Part shown: positions 14,994-23,867 of the stretch, piece after piece
How the letters are laid out: the number at the start of each line of letters is the position of its first letter
Numbering within the stretch: the stretch's first letter is position 1
Assembly: GCA_937892845.1 (NCBI GenBank)
Contig: CALBGP010000009.1
Span: 1 to 33,717, forward strand
Direction of reading: 5' to 3'
DNA length: 33,717 nt
DNA from: an uncultured Eggerthellaceae bacterium
Lineage (GTDB): Bacteria > Actinomycetota > Coriobacteriia > Coriobacteriales > Eggerthellaceae
Notes under the pieces: generated by a model
Told to the model about the DNA's origin: nothing
The model's input: only the letters and a program-made list of their open reading frames with translations
The model's database searches: none
Made by a program: the position numbers and the translations under genes

Positions 14994-16037
14994 CTATCGG
15001 TGGGAAGCCACGGCGTAATCGGCGAAGTCCAGGACGCGTTCGAAATACTCTGAGGGGTGCGATACCACGGCCTGGCAGTGGCCGGTGTTCGGCACGAGCC
15101 ACTTCCTGCAGCCCTCGACGGTGCATGCTTGGGCCAGCTGATCGAGCACGGCGGGCAGGATGAGCGGATCATGGTCGCCGTGCAGGAAGAAGACGGGAAC
15201 GGTGCAGCGGCTGATGCGCTCGGCGACGGTAGGAGTTTTCGAGCTGGCATTGAGTGATTTGCGGAGGGCTGATTTGGCTGCGGCGCCCACGGGTTTTGCC
15301 AGGGGACCGAGGATGGTGGGCGCAACAGTGTCGACGATGGCGTCGTAAGAGGAGAATCCGCAATCTTCGATGCAGCCTGCAACCTGGGCGGGCACATCTT
15401 CCTCAGTGCAGGCGAGCATGACGGTTGCCGCACCCATGGACCACCCATGCATCACAATCACGATTTCGCTACCGAAGCGCTCAACAAGCATCTTGCACCA
15501 CAGCACCGCATCTCGTCTGTCAAGCCAGCCTAGGCCGACTGAGTCTCCTTCGCTTTCGCCATGGTGCCTCAAATCGATGGCGAGCGCATTGAATCCATGC
15601 ATGCAGTAGTGCATGGCGACAGCTTCCATCTCGTCGTGGCTGCCGCGGTAGCCGTGTACGCAGACCGCCCAACGGTTGGAGGGGGTGTCGGAGAGATAGA
15701 TGAAGCCGGCAAGCTTGCAGCCGTCTTCGGCTGTGATGAATGTCTTTTCGGGCTGATGGGTTTCAGCCCAGATGCGCCTTGCGCGGTCGAGCTCCGTTCT
15801 GTTGCGGTCGATGATCGCGCGCGCTTGATCATCGAGCGTTCCATAGAACATCTCAGGTCCGGCGGGTGGTTCGGGGTAGAGCCCGTCAGCCCCCTTTTCG
15901 ACAGCCGGCACAGGTGCGGGGGTGTGGGGGTAGGCGAGGGCAGCCGAAAGGATCCGTTTGCTCGCAAGTTTGATTGCGACGAAGATGGAGATGGCTGCGA
16001 TGGCCGCGGCCGTTATGATCATGATGGCTATTTCCAT
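14994..16037 (-). CDS. Membrane-anchored alpha/beta hydrolase
   Basis: A 347-residue serine hydrolase with one N-terminal hydrophobic segment (about 3-24) and no lipobox, so probably an anchored protein with its catalytic domain outside. The oxyanion motif VCVHGYRGS (126-133) is followed by DLRHHGES (155-162). The nucleophile elbow GWSMGAAT holds Ser200, the acid is Asp290 in HGDHDPLI, and the base is His320 in NTGHCQAV. This resembles the YqkD-like or serine-aminopeptidase-like (BAAT) group. The substrate is unknown. AAGGTAG precedes the ATG on the minus strand. It stands alone, converging on the thi operon and divergent from the tRNA pair; a TATACT (16103-16098) may be its -10. Confidence 0.88.
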   Translation of the reverse strand: MEIAIMIITAAAIAAISIFVAIKLASKRILSAALAYPHTPAPVPAVEKGADGLYPEPPAGPEMFYGTLDDQARAIIDRNRTELDRARRIWAETHQPEKTFITAEDGCKLAGFIYLSDTPSNRWAVCVHGYRGSHDEMEAVAMHYCMHGFNALAIDLRHHGESEGDSVGLGWLDRRDAVLWCKMLVERFGSEIVIVMHGWSMGAATVMLACTEEDVPAQVAGCIEDCGFSSYDAIVDTVAPTILGPLAKPVGAAAKSALRKSLNASSKTPTVAERISRCTVPVFFLHGDHDPLILPAVLDQLAQACTVEGCRKWLVPNTGHCQAVVSHPSEYFERVLDFADYAVASHR

Positions 16038-16224
16038 GGGTTGCTACCTTTTCGCTTCGGAATATGCGCGCTCGGCTCCCGAGCCGTTCAGGTTCCCAGT
16101 ATAAGATGATGCGGGCGTGGGATCCTTCTGATATGGCTATCGTCGCTGATTTGCCATTTTTTCAACACGTGGGGAGTTTTGGAATACTGGCAGGAAAAAT
16201 ATTTCAAAAAGTTAAGAAAGGCTA

Positions 16225-16253
16225 TTGACGGACATAGGTTAGGCGCGTATTAT
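16225..16253 (+). promoter_or_regulatory. Promoter of the tRNA-Gln/tRNA-Glu operon
   Basis: TTGACG (16225-16230) and TATTAT (16248-16253) are spaced by 17 bases, a good sigma-70-type match. The start would lie near 16260, about 29 bases before tRNA-Gln. The A/T-rich stretch just upstream (16190-16215) resembles an UP element. Confidence 0.7.
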
Positions 16254-16288
16254 AACAACTCGCGCTTGTGAGATGCGCACTACCGCAC

Positions 16289-16362
16289 TGGGGTGTCGTC
16301 TAATGGCAGGACAGCGGTTTCTGGTGCCGTATGTGAGGGTTCGACTCCTTCCACCCCAGCCA
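16289..16362 (+). tRNA. tRNA-Gln (anticodon CUG)
   Basis: The acceptor stem TGGGGTG pairs with CACCCCA, followed by discriminator G and an encoded CCA (16360-16362). The anticodon loop TTCTGGT places CTG at 16321-16323, with a 5-bp stem that includes two G-U pairs. The T-loop GGTTCGACTCC is standard. U1 pairing with A72 is typical of glutamine tRNA. Confidence 0.96.
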
Positions 16363-16383
16363 TCTCTTGCGCTTACATAATGT

Positions 16384-16460
16384 GGCCCGGTCGTCTAGCG
16401 GTTTAGGACATCGCCCTCTCAAGGCGGAGATCGGGGGTTCGAATCCCCTCCGGGCTACCA
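16384..16460 (+). tRNA. tRNA-Glu (anticodon CUC)
   Basis: The acceptor GGCCCGG pairs with CCGGGCT (one G-U), then discriminator A and an encoded CCA (16458-16460). The anticodon loop CTCTCAA places CTC at 16418-16420 above a clean CGCC/GGCG stem, and the T-arm GGGGGTTCGAATCCCC is perfect. It lies 21 bases after tRNA-Gln and is clearly co-transcribed with it. Confidence 0.97.
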
Positions 16461-16472
16461 AAGTCAGTTACA

Positions 16473-16512
16473 GCGAACACCTCGAAACCAATGATCGGGT
16501 GTTCGCTTTTTT
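16473..16512 (+). terminator. Terminator of the tRNA operon
   Basis: GCGAACACC (16473-16481) pairs perfectly with GGTGTTCGC (16498-16506) across a 16-base loop, followed by T6. It begins 12 bases after the CCA of tRNA-Glu. Confidence 0.88.
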
Positions 16513-16570
16513 CGTCCCTGAACGAATGGGCTTGCTGCTTCGCCGGGCTCATGTTTTGCCCTTGCATCTT

Positions 16571-18025
16571 TCAGTCGGCGTGAATGTTCTCAACGGTTTT
16601 GGTTCCGCGGATTTTTCGAAGCAGCGCCTCCCGATCGTTTTCGATGCGGCCCTCAACCGCATCTTCGAACAGGGCAGAGAGAGCTGCGCCTATGGCGGGT
16701 CCTTCTTCCATCCCCGCTGCCTTAAGGTCTGCTCCTGTGATTGCCAGATCGCTCAGCTTGAAGACTCGTGATGCCCTATCCATGGAATCAAGCACTTCGA
16801 GTGTCTTCGCCATCTCCTCCGCTCCGCCTGTGTGCTCCGGGGCGTGGGCGAGGGCATCGGCCCGTCTCAGGCAGATGAGTTTTCTCAGGAGCTCCTCATC
16901 GCCTCCAAGCCTTGCGGCCATACGCCGGATGCTGCTCTCGGTTGCGTGCAGCTCCTCATCATGCTCTCTGACCAGCAGCGCCACATGCTCAAGCGTGCGC
17001 CGGGGGCACCTCAGATTCGCCATGGTCGACCGCGCCATCTCTTCGCTGCGTCTCGGATGGTCGGGAAAGTGGCCGCGTCCGCGTTCATCTACGGTCATGC
17101 ATGAGGGTTTCCCCATGTCATGGAAAAGCGCCGCGTAGCGCAGCTCCGGATCCGGCGGGACGGCGCCCAGAACGCGGGCCGTGTGCTCGAGCACGTCGAA
17201 GCAATGATAGGGGGATCTCTGATCGAGGCCGGCCATCGCCTCGATTCCCGGTATGGCGAATTCAAGGATCTCGTGGCATTCGAGGATCACGCGCGCAGCG
17301 TCGGGTCCGCAGAGGAGCTTGCTGGCTTCGGCCTCAATGCGCTCGGCAGAGAGGTTCGCTATCGAAGGCGCGCATGCGGCAGCCGCATCCAGGGTGTCGC
17401 CATCGATGGAAAAGGAGAGCTGGCTTGCGAATCTCAGGCACCTGAGGATGCGCAGCCCGTCTTCGGAGAAACGCTGGCAAGGGTCGCCGACCGCCTTGAC
17501 CACGCCGCGTCTCGCATCCTCAATGCCGCCGAAGGGGTCTTTGAGACCATGCAGAGGGTGGAGTGCCATGGCGTTGATGGTGAAGTCTCGGCGTGCGAGA
17601 TCCTCATCGATCGAATCGACGAAACGCACCGAGCTCGGATGTCTGTTATCTGCGTAGTCGCCTTCGGTTCTGAAGGTGGTCACTTCAAGTCTGCCGTCGG
17701 GGGATAAGGCGGTGATGGTGCCATGCTTGACGCCCGTGGGGATGATCTTCCACCCTGCTTTGGCGAGTAGATCCGCTGCCGTATGGACGGGGGCGGAGGT
17801 TGCGATGTCGGCATCGGATGGCCTGCGTCCCATGCAGAGGTCTCGCACATACCCTCCGACAAGCCATGCGGAGTATCCGCCTGCTTCCAGCGCGGCGATG
17901 CAGGCACGCGCATCCGGGGGGATCTGAGATGCGATGCGCTCTAAGGCATCGGGGGCGCATGAAGGGTGCGTAACGGATCGTTGCGCCGCGGCGATGCCCG
18001 GGATGTTGCGATGCTGCTCTTCCAT
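16571..18025 (-). CDS. cca: CCA-adding tRNA nucleotidyltransferase with HD domain
   Basis: This class II nucleotidyltransferase builds or repairs the tRNA 3' CCA end; poly(A) polymerase is the main alternative within the family. The protein has 484 residues. The WLVGGYVRDLCMG motif (54-66) and the DAD metal ligands (Asp71, Asp73) form the catalytic head. RRDFTINAMAL (145-155) and the nucleotide-templating EDGLR (188-192) in an RCLRFASQL context follow. A metal-dependent HD domain then carries LFHDMGK (His302, Asp303). I chose the ATG at 18025: it has no ribosome site, but a -35/-10 pair places the transcript start on its A. Both tRNAs nearby encode CCA, so repair is the likely role. An upstream ATG at 18061 is less likely. 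Confidence 0.9.
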   Translation of the reverse strand: MEEQHRNIPGIAAAQRSVTHPSCAPDALERIASQIPPDARACIAALEAGGYSAWLVGGYVRDLCMGRRPSDADIATSAPVHTAADLLAKAGWKIIPTGVKHGTITALSPDGRLEVTTFRTEGDYADNRHPSSVRFVDSIDEDLARRDFTINAMALHPLHGLKDPFGGIEDARRGVVKAVGDPCQRFSEDGLRILRCLRFASQLSFSIDGDTLDAAAACAPSIANLSAERIEAEASKLLCGPDAARVILECHEILEFAIPGIEAMAGLDQRSPYHCFDVLEHTARVLGAVPPDPELRYAALFHDMGKPSCMTVDERGRGHFPDHPRRSEEMARSTMANLRCPRRTLEHVALLVREHDEELHATESSIRRMAARLGGDEELLRKLICLRRADALAHAPEHTGGAEEMAKTLEVLDSMDRASRVFKLSDLAITGADLKAAGMEEGPAIGAALSALFEDAVEGRIENDREALLRKIRGTKTVENIHAD

Positions 18026-18031
18026 GCTGCA

Positions 18032-18061
18032 ATCATAGTTGAAATATCGGTGGAAAGTCAT
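18032..18061 (-). promoter_or_regulatory. Promoter predicting a leaderless cca mRNA
   Basis: On the minus strand ATGACT (18061-18056) and TATGAT (18037-18032) are separated by 18 bases. A six-base discriminator then leads directly to the ATG at 18025. The transcript would start on or beside the initiation codon, explaining the absent Shine-Dalgarno. Confidence 0.55.
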
Positions 18062-18168
18062 TGCGGAAGCGACTGTTTTCGGCAGGCTGGCGGCATGCTC
18101 GTCCGCCGTCTGTTCGCAGGGCTTCGAAATGATTGGGATGGCTGTCCGAGTTATGTCTCGCTGACACC

Positions 18169-18174
18169 TACAAT
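18169..18174 (+). promoter_or_regulatory. Possible -10 for the NTPase/BTAD regulator
   Basis: TACAAT lies in the 250-base divergent region between cca and the regulator, about 100 bases before the regulator start. No clear -35 is seen. A run of eight G residues (18226-18233) would lie in the leader. Confidence 0.3.
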
Positions 18175-18275
18175 GGGAATTCCTGCAGCTCAAGGATGGC
18201 TGGGGTCGGCGTGCGAAATCGCATTGGGGGGGGAGGTTCTGCCGCGCCGGTACGCTTGACTGAAAGGGGAGGAAG

Positions 18276-20861
18276 ATGAAGGAATTTTTCTTGAATGCCG
18301 CCTGCAACGGGAGAAGGCCTCATGGCTTGGGAAGCGGGAGGCAGGTGGTCAGGCCCCGCCTCATCCAGAAGATGATGGGGGAGCGTGCGGTGGCGCGGTT
18401 TCTTGTTGCGCCCGCCGGATTCGGCAAAACCTCTCTTGCCCTGCAATATGCAGAGGAGATCGTCGGCTTGTCACATGTATGGTGGATGGATGCCGAAGAC
18501 CCGTGTTTCCTGCGCGACCTCGATAACGGACGCATTCGCGCATCGGTCCTTGGCATGTCGGCTCAGGGGGATCTGGCCGTCTTCGAGGACGTCCCATACT
18601 TGGATGATGAGAGGTCGCGGGCCTTTTCCCAGGTCATCGATGACATGCTGGAACGTGGCTGGGAAGTGGTGGTTACCACGATTCCCCTCTATGACTCGTT
18701 TTCCGAACGGCAGGCCGATAGGGTTCTCATTGGGGCCTTCGATTTCCTCCTCGACGATGCGGAGCTAGCCGGATCGTGCCGCTTGGACCCGGGGGATATT
18801 GCCAGGCCGTCGGAGCGCATCGGCGCTGTGGTCTGGGGAGACCAGCGGGGGATGGAATCGTTTCTTTGCGGCATGGGTGTTGAGGAGATGCCTGCCGACA
18901 TGCAGCTTGCCCTTTTCGTCATGCTTGCCTTGCAAGATGGGCTTCTCGAAGAGATGGCCATGTTCGTGCGTACCCTGAAGCAGGATGTCCGGACGTTCAT
19001 CGCGGTGAGCTTCCCATATGCGGGCATCGACCCCATAGAGGAGCAATTCAGCGCCTGCCGTCTGTCGGTCGGCCAGCTCATGGAGGCGTTCGGGTCCAAG
19101 CTCGACCGCATGGCGGCCGCGTCGTCGATGGCCAGCAAGGATGTGCTCATCATGCGCCTGGCGGGAGAGTTGGTCCACAAGGGAAACCATGCAAGGGCCT
19201 GCGAGCTGATCTCAGCCGCATGCGGAAGGAGGAGGCGCAGCGTTTGGCTCGAAGAGCATCAGGACGCCCTGCTTGCCTCGGCTTCGCTGCTCGAGGCGGA
19301 AGGGGTTCTTGCAAGCCTTGGCGACCATCCGGTGAAGCTCAAGCCTTCCGTGTTGCTGCATGCCGCCTTGCGCAGCGCACTTCTCGGTGACAGGGAGCGG
19401 GCATCCGGACTCGCTGCGAGGGTTTTGGGGCAGGCGGGCGCCGGGGATGCCCAGAGAGTAGAATCCGCACTGATCTGCATGCTTGACGCTGGGAGCCGGC
19501 ATGCGCAGCGAGGGCGGGACGCTTTGGCGGCCAAGGACACGCATGCTGTCGAAGCGACCGGGGATGCGGATGCGGCCGTTGCCGCCCTTGTCTGCGCTGC
19601 CGCCGCGGGTGATGCTTCGCGCATGGCCGAGGTGGTCAGGAGGTCTCCGCGTGCGCTCTCGCGCAGCGCCGCAGGCTCCTATGTGCTTTCAGCCCTGCTG
19701 TCTGTCGGAGGCAGTCTCGTTTCCGATGCTGCATTCGCGAATGCTGCATGCACCGTGCTTGAGATGCGCGCGGCCGCCACGAAGGAGCCTGATTTGGCCG
19801 AGGCATTGCTGTTCTCTTCGGTCGCCGCTGCTTCGACGGTTCTGCCTTCGGCTCGGGTGCCCTTGCTTTCCGCATCGCGCATCAAGTCGATCGATTCCCT
19901 GCTGGGCCGCTTGACCGCCCAGCGGCGCCGTCGGGGCGAGGGGCGGACCGAGACCGTGTTTTGCGCCGATGACCGCGGATGCGCTTCGGAGCAGGCGTCT
20001 TCCCCGCATCTCATCGTGCCCGAAACGCCGCACTTGATAGTTCCCGGTTCGGCGGCTGCGGCAGACCGTGCGTGCACGTCCGCTGCATTCGTCAGCGAAT
20101 CCATTCCGCCGCTTTATGTGAGGCTGTTCGGCGGGATGGAAGTGTGGCTGGGCGATCGACAGCTCGATCCCCGCGTATTCACCAAGCAGAAGGCGAAGAC
20201 TTTGCTGGCTGTTTTGATCCTGCATGGAGCGCAGGAGGTCCCCCGTCGGCGCGTGATGGATATCATGTGGCCCACTTTGGTAGGGGATTCCGCCATCAAC
20301 AACTTCTATTCCATGTGGTCGGTGCTCAGGCGCGCCCTTGCCCTGGAAAACGGCAGTTGCCCGTATCTGGTCAAACAGCAGGCAAGCTGCATGCTCGATC
20401 GCCGCTATGTGGCAAGCGATGTGGACCGTTTCGACGAGTTCTGCCGCAAGCTTCTTTTCGAGAAGCCCGATGCCGCCGAATGGTCCGAAATCCATTTGGC
20501 CATGTCGCGCATGTATGCAGGAGACCTGCTTCCTTCGGAGATGAAGAACGAATACATCATGGCCATGCGCACCCAGTTCCGCAACAGGTTGGTGGATGCG
20601 CTCGTGGCTGCGGGCAACGGCCTGCTTGACGAAGGCGAGCCCCAGGTGGCCCTTTGGTTCATCCGTTCGGCGGCGGACCATGATGACGGACGCGAAGATG
20701 TCTACCGGACCCTTATCCGGGCCCAGATCATGAGCGGCCAGCGAGCGGCCGCCATAGAATCCTACCTGCATTGCCGCAAGATCCTCAAAGATCGCTACGG
20801 GATGGAGGTTTCCCGCGAGACGCAGGCGCTTTACGACTCTCTCGTGCTGTCGGGGGTTTAG
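18276..20861 (+). CDS. NTPase/winged-helix/BTAD transcriptional regulator (MalT-AfsR-like hybrid)
   Basis: The protein has 861 residues. The N-terminus has a P-loop LVAPAGFGKTSLALQYAE (43-60) followed by HVWWMDAEDP, the MalT-like STAND pattern of an ATP switch that precedes a sensor. The middle (about 270-550) is Ala/Leu-rich and helical, as in TPR-like sensor arms. After a short linker that repeats PHLIVP twice (nt about 20008-20046), an OmpR-type winged helix (about 613-700; LYVRLFGGMEVW, FTKQKAKTLLAVLILH) and a BTAD domain (about 715-861) end the protein. In MalT relatives the DNA-binding part is instead a C-terminal LuxR HTH. AAAGGGGAGGA precedes the ATG. The ligand and targets are unknown. 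It is divergent from cca and lies upstream of secA. Confidence 0.85.
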   Translation: MKEFFLNAACNGRRPHGLGSGRQVVRPRLIQKMMGERAVARFLVAPAGFGKTSLALQYAEEIVGLSHVWWMDAEDPCFLRDLDNGRIRASVLGMSAQGDLAVFEDVPYLDDERSRAFSQVIDDMLERGWEVVVTTIPLYDSFSERQADRVLIGAFDFLLDDAELAGSCRLDPGDIARPSERIGAVVWGDQRGMESFLCGMGVEEMPADMQLALFVMLALQDGLLEEMAMFVRTLKQDVRTFIAVSFPYAGIDPIEEQFSACRLSVGQLMEAFGSKLDRMAAASSMASKDVLIMRLAGELVHKGNHARACELISAACGRRRRSVWLEEHQDALLASASLLEAEGVLASLGDHPVKLKPSVLLHAALRSALLGDRERASGLAARVLGQAGAGDAQRVESALICMLDAGSRHAQRGRDALAAKDTHAVEATGDADAAVAALVCAAAAGDASRMAEVVRRSPRALSRSAAGSYVLSALLSVGGSLVSDAAFANAACTVLEMRAAATKEPDLAEALLFSSVAAASTVLPSARVPLLSASRIKSIDSLLGRLTAQRRRRGEGRTETVFCADDRGCASEQASSPHLIVPETPHLIVPGSAAAADRACTSAAFVSESIPPLYVRLFGGMEVWLGDRQLDPRVFTKQKAKTLLAVLILHGAQEVPRRRVMDIMWPTLVGDSAINNFYSMWSVLRRALALENGSCPYLVKQQASCMLDRRYVASDVDRFDEFCRKLLFEKPDAAEWSEIHLAMSRMYAGDLLPSEMKNEYIMAMRTQFRNRLVDALVAAGNGLLDEGEPQVALWFIRSAADHDDGREDVYRTLIRAQIMSGQRAAAIESYLHCRKILKDRYGMEVSRETQALYDSLVLSGV

Positions 20862-20982
20862 GCCTTCCATGTTCGTTGTGGGATTCGCCGGCATGCTGTC
20901 CGTGGTGATGATTTCCTGTCAAAGGAAGCTGCAGGAAGGTTGCGTCGCGGTTGTATGTTAGAGTGGGACGTTGATTTGAGTC

Positions 20983-21016
20983 GGCCCCGAGCGTTCGTTG
21001 GGATTTGCGCGGGGCC
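20983..21016 (+). promoter_or_regulatory. Hairpin in the secA leader
   Basis: GGCCCCG (20983-20989) and CGGGGCC (21010-21016) form a 7-bp GC stem ending about 12 bases before the secA GAGG ribosome-binding site. There is no T-run, so it is not a terminator. It could affect initiation at secA. Confidence 0.35.
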
Positions 21017-21036
21017 AGGAATAGATGCGAGGTGCC

Positions 21037-23838
21037 ATGGGTTTTCTCTCTAAATTGCTCACGATGGGCGAAGGTCGCCAGCTCAAGGGCTACCAGGCCG
21101 TCGTTGAGAAGATCAACGCGCTCGAGCCGCGCATGCAGGAGCGGACGGATGCCGAATTGGCCGCGCTCACCCAGGAATACAAGCAGCGCTATGCGGATGG
21201 CGAGACCCTTGACAGTCTGCTTCCCGAAGCGTTCGCCACGGTGCGCGAAGCCAGCGTGCGCACGCTGGGCATGCGCCATTTCGACGTGCAGCTCATAGGC
21301 GGCATGGCTCTGCATGACGGTCAGATCGCCGAAATGAAGACAGGCGAAGGCAAGACCCTTGTCTCCACGCTCGCCGGTTATCTCAATGCGCTCACCGGCC
21401 GCAACGTCCATATCGTCACCGTCAACGATTACCTGGCTCGCCGAGACAGCGAATGGATGGGTCGGATTTATCGCTTCCTGGGCATGGAAGTCGGCCTGAT
21501 CCAGAACGGCATGCGTCCCGAAGCCAAGATTCCCGCCTACAAGGCCGATGTCACCTACGGCACCAATTCGGAATTCGGCTTCGACTATCTGCGCGACAAC
21601 ATGGTCACACGCGCCTCTTTGCGCGTGCAGCGCGATCACTGGTTCGCCATCGTCGACGAGGTCGACTCCATCCTCATCGACGAGGCCCGTACTCCATTGA
21701 TCATCTCGGGCGCCGGCATGAAGGCTGCGGAGACATATAAGAAATTCGCCCGCGCCATGAACGGCCTCGTCCGCGATGTCGATTTCGAAATGGACGAAGC
21801 GAAGCGCACCATCGTGGCCACCGAGACGGGTTTGGCCAAGATCGAAAGCCAGCTAGGGATAGAGAACATCTACGCCGATCCCTCGGCGCAGCTGGCGAAT
21901 CATCTCCAGCAGGCACTCAAGGCCCAGTTCCTGTTCCACCGCGACGTCGATTACGTCGTGGTCAACGGCGAAGTGAAAATCGTCGATGAGTTCACGGGCC
22001 GCATCATGGAAGGCCGCCGTTATTCCGAGGGTCTCCATCAGGCTCTTGAGGCGAAGGAGCATGTGGCCATCCGCGAAGAGAATCAGACGCTGGCCACCAT
22101 CACGCTCCAGAATTACTTCCGCCTCTATGACAAGCTTTCCGGCATGACGGGCACCGCCATGACCGAGGATGCGGAATTCCGTCAGATCTACAATCTGCCC
22201 GTCGTGGCCGTGCCTTCCAACAAGCCTGTCGCCCGTGTGGATGAAAACGACCTGGTCTATCGCACCGTCGATGCGAAGTTCAATGCCGTCGCAGACGATC
22301 TTGCCCAGCGACACAAGGCCGGTCAGCCCTGCCTTGTCGGTACCGTGTCCATCGAGAGTTCCGAGCGCCTTTCCCGCCTGCTTGACAAGCGCGGTATCAC
22401 GCATCAGACCCTGAACGCGAAAAACCATGAGAGGGAAGCCCATATCGTGGCCCAGGCCGGACGTGTTGGTGCCGTTACCATCGCCACCAACATGGCCGGA
22501 CGCGGTACCGACATCCTGCTTGGCGGCAACCCTGAGGTTCTGGCCGAAGACATCCTGCGCGACCGAGGCTTCGATCCTGATCTTGAGCCCGGTGCAGAAG
22601 TCGCCGAAGGCGGCCTTCTTCCCGCGCCGGCAAATGAGCGCGAGCGCGCTTTGCGTGAAGCGCAGGACATCTGTGCCCGTGAGCAGCAGCAGGTCCTCCA
22701 GGCGGGCGGTCTTGCCGTCATCGGCACCGAGCGTCACGAATCTCGCCGTATCGACAACCAGCTGCGCGGCCGTGCGGGCCGCCAGGGAGATCCCGGCCTT
22801 ACCCAGTTCTACCTTTCGCTCGAAGACGACCTCATGCGTCTGTTCGGCGGCAACCGCATGGACAAGATCGCCGACATGATGGAAAAGACCGACATGCCCG
22901 ACGATATGCCCATCCAGGCGTCGGTTGTCTCGAAGGCCATCGAAAGCGCCCAGCGCCAGGTCGAAGGTATGCACTTCGCTGCACGTAAGAACGTCCTCGA
23001 ATACGACGACGTCATGAACATGCAGCGCAGCGCCATCTACGCCGAACGCAACGCCATCCTCGATGGCAAGGACCTCTCGGAGCGCTTCAGCGCCATAGCG
23101 CACGATGCGGTCGAGACCGTGGTTCGCGAGAGCTGTCCTGACCGTGCGCCCAGCGACGACTGGGATATCAAGGCCGTGAATTCCTGGGTTGCCGACATCA
23201 CCGGCCAGCAGGGTTTCGATGCTGCGAAGCTCGATCATGACGATGACCCCGATGCCCTCATAGAGCTTGTCACAGAGCATCTGGTAGGCATGAGCCGCGC
23301 CAAGGAGGAGCTGCTGGGCCATGATGCCATGCGGAACCTGGAAGCGCAGGTCATGCTGCGGATCATCGACGCGCGATGGATGGCGCACCTTCAGGATATG
23401 GACTACCTGAAGACGGGCATCGGCTTGCGTGCCATCGGCCAGCGCGATCCCCTGACCGAATACCGCGAGGAAGCGCATCAGGCTTTCGCCGCCATGACGG
23501 CTACCATGTACGAAGACTTCCTGCGCACGCTTCTGCGCCTGCAGATCGTTCCGAAAGAGGACGAATCGGCCCAGCCGGACTCCATTCTCCAAGGTAAGGT
23601 GAGCTACTCTTCGCCCGAAGCTGCCCTCGAGGGCTCATCCATGGGTGTTGCGGCTCGCACCCAGGCGGCCCGCGCGGCAGCGCAGGGTGTTCCGGCGGCC
23701 CCCAAACCTGCAGCACCTGCCAAGGTGCAGACCATCCGCAAGGATGAAAACGATCCGTATGCGAATGTCGGACGCAACGATCCCTGCCCTTGCGGCAGCG
23801 GAAAGAAATTCAAGAAGTGCCACGGCGCGAACATGTAA
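21037..23838 (+). CDS. secA: SecA, preprotein translocase ATPase
   Basis: SecA is the cytoplasmic motor that drives unfolded preproteins through SecYEG. The protein has 933 residues. Walker A MKTGEGKTL (100-108), the DEVDSILIDEARTPLIISG Walker B region, the SAT-like ATNMAGRGTDILLGGNPE motif in the second RecA domain, and the DNQLRGRAGRQGDPG arginine-finger region are intact. The C-terminus has a zinc SEC-C motif with CPC (Cys917, Cys919) and KKCH (Cys928, His929). The ATG at 21037 gives the family's MGFLSKLL start; an ATG at 21025 would add four residues. The gene is followed by prfB, a common Gram-positive order. Only one secA is seen here. Confidence 0.98.
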   Translation: MGFLSKLLTMGEGRQLKGYQAVVEKINALEPRMQERTDAELAALTQEYKQRYADGETLDSLLPEAFATVREASVRTLGMRHFDVQLIGGMALHDGQIAEMKTGEGKTLVSTLAGYLNALTGRNVHIVTVNDYLARRDSEWMGRIYRFLGMEVGLIQNGMRPEAKIPAYKADVTYGTNSEFGFDYLRDNMVTRASLRVQRDHWFAIVDEVDSILIDEARTPLIISGAGMKAAETYKKFARAMNGLVRDVDFEMDEAKRTIVATETGLAKIESQLGIENIYADPSAQLANHLQQALKAQFLFHRDVDYVVVNGEVKIVDEFTGRIMEGRRYSEGLHQALEAKEHVAIREENQTLATITLQNYFRLYDKLSGMTGTAMTEDAEFRQIYNLPVVAVPSNKPVARVDENDLVYRTVDAKFNAVADDLAQRHKAGQPCLVGTVSIESSERLSRLLDKRGITHQTLNAKNHEREAHIVAQAGRVGAVTIATNMAGRGTDILLGGNPEVLAEDILRDRGFDPDLEPGAEVAEGGLLPAPANERERALREAQDICAREQQQVLQAGGLAVIGTERHESRRIDNQLRGRAGRQGDPGLTQFYLSLEDDLMRLFGGNRMDKIADMMEKTDMPDDMPIQASVVSKAIESAQRQVEGMHFAARKNVLEYDDVMNMQRSAIYAERNAILDGKDLSERFSAIAHDAVETVVRESCPDRAPSDDWDIKAVNSWVADITGQQGFDAAKLDHDDDPDALIELVTEHLVGMSRAKEELLGHDAMRNLEAQVMLRIIDARWMAHLQDMDYLKTGIGLRAIGQRDPLTEYREEAHQAFAAMTATMYEDFLRTLLRLQIVPKEDESAQPDSILQGKVSYSSPEAALEGSSMGVAARTQAARAAAQGVPAAPKPAAPAKVQTIRKDENDPYANVGRNDPCPCGSGKKFKKCHGANM

Positions 23839-23867
23839 GCCGTGCCAGACGATAGGAAATGGACTGA

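Noticed and set aside
15561..16109. A 182-residue plus-strand frame opposite the hydrolase
   Set aside because: The minus strand encodes a hydrolase with a complete catalytic triad; the plus frame shows no motif.
18276..20861. Sign of a mobile element around the regulator
   Set aside because: No transposase, integrase or terminal inverted repeat was found, and the base composition looks like its neighbours.
21853..23592. A 579-residue minus-strand frame opposite secA
   Set aside because: It has no family features or ribosome site and lies wholly within secA, which has every expected motif.
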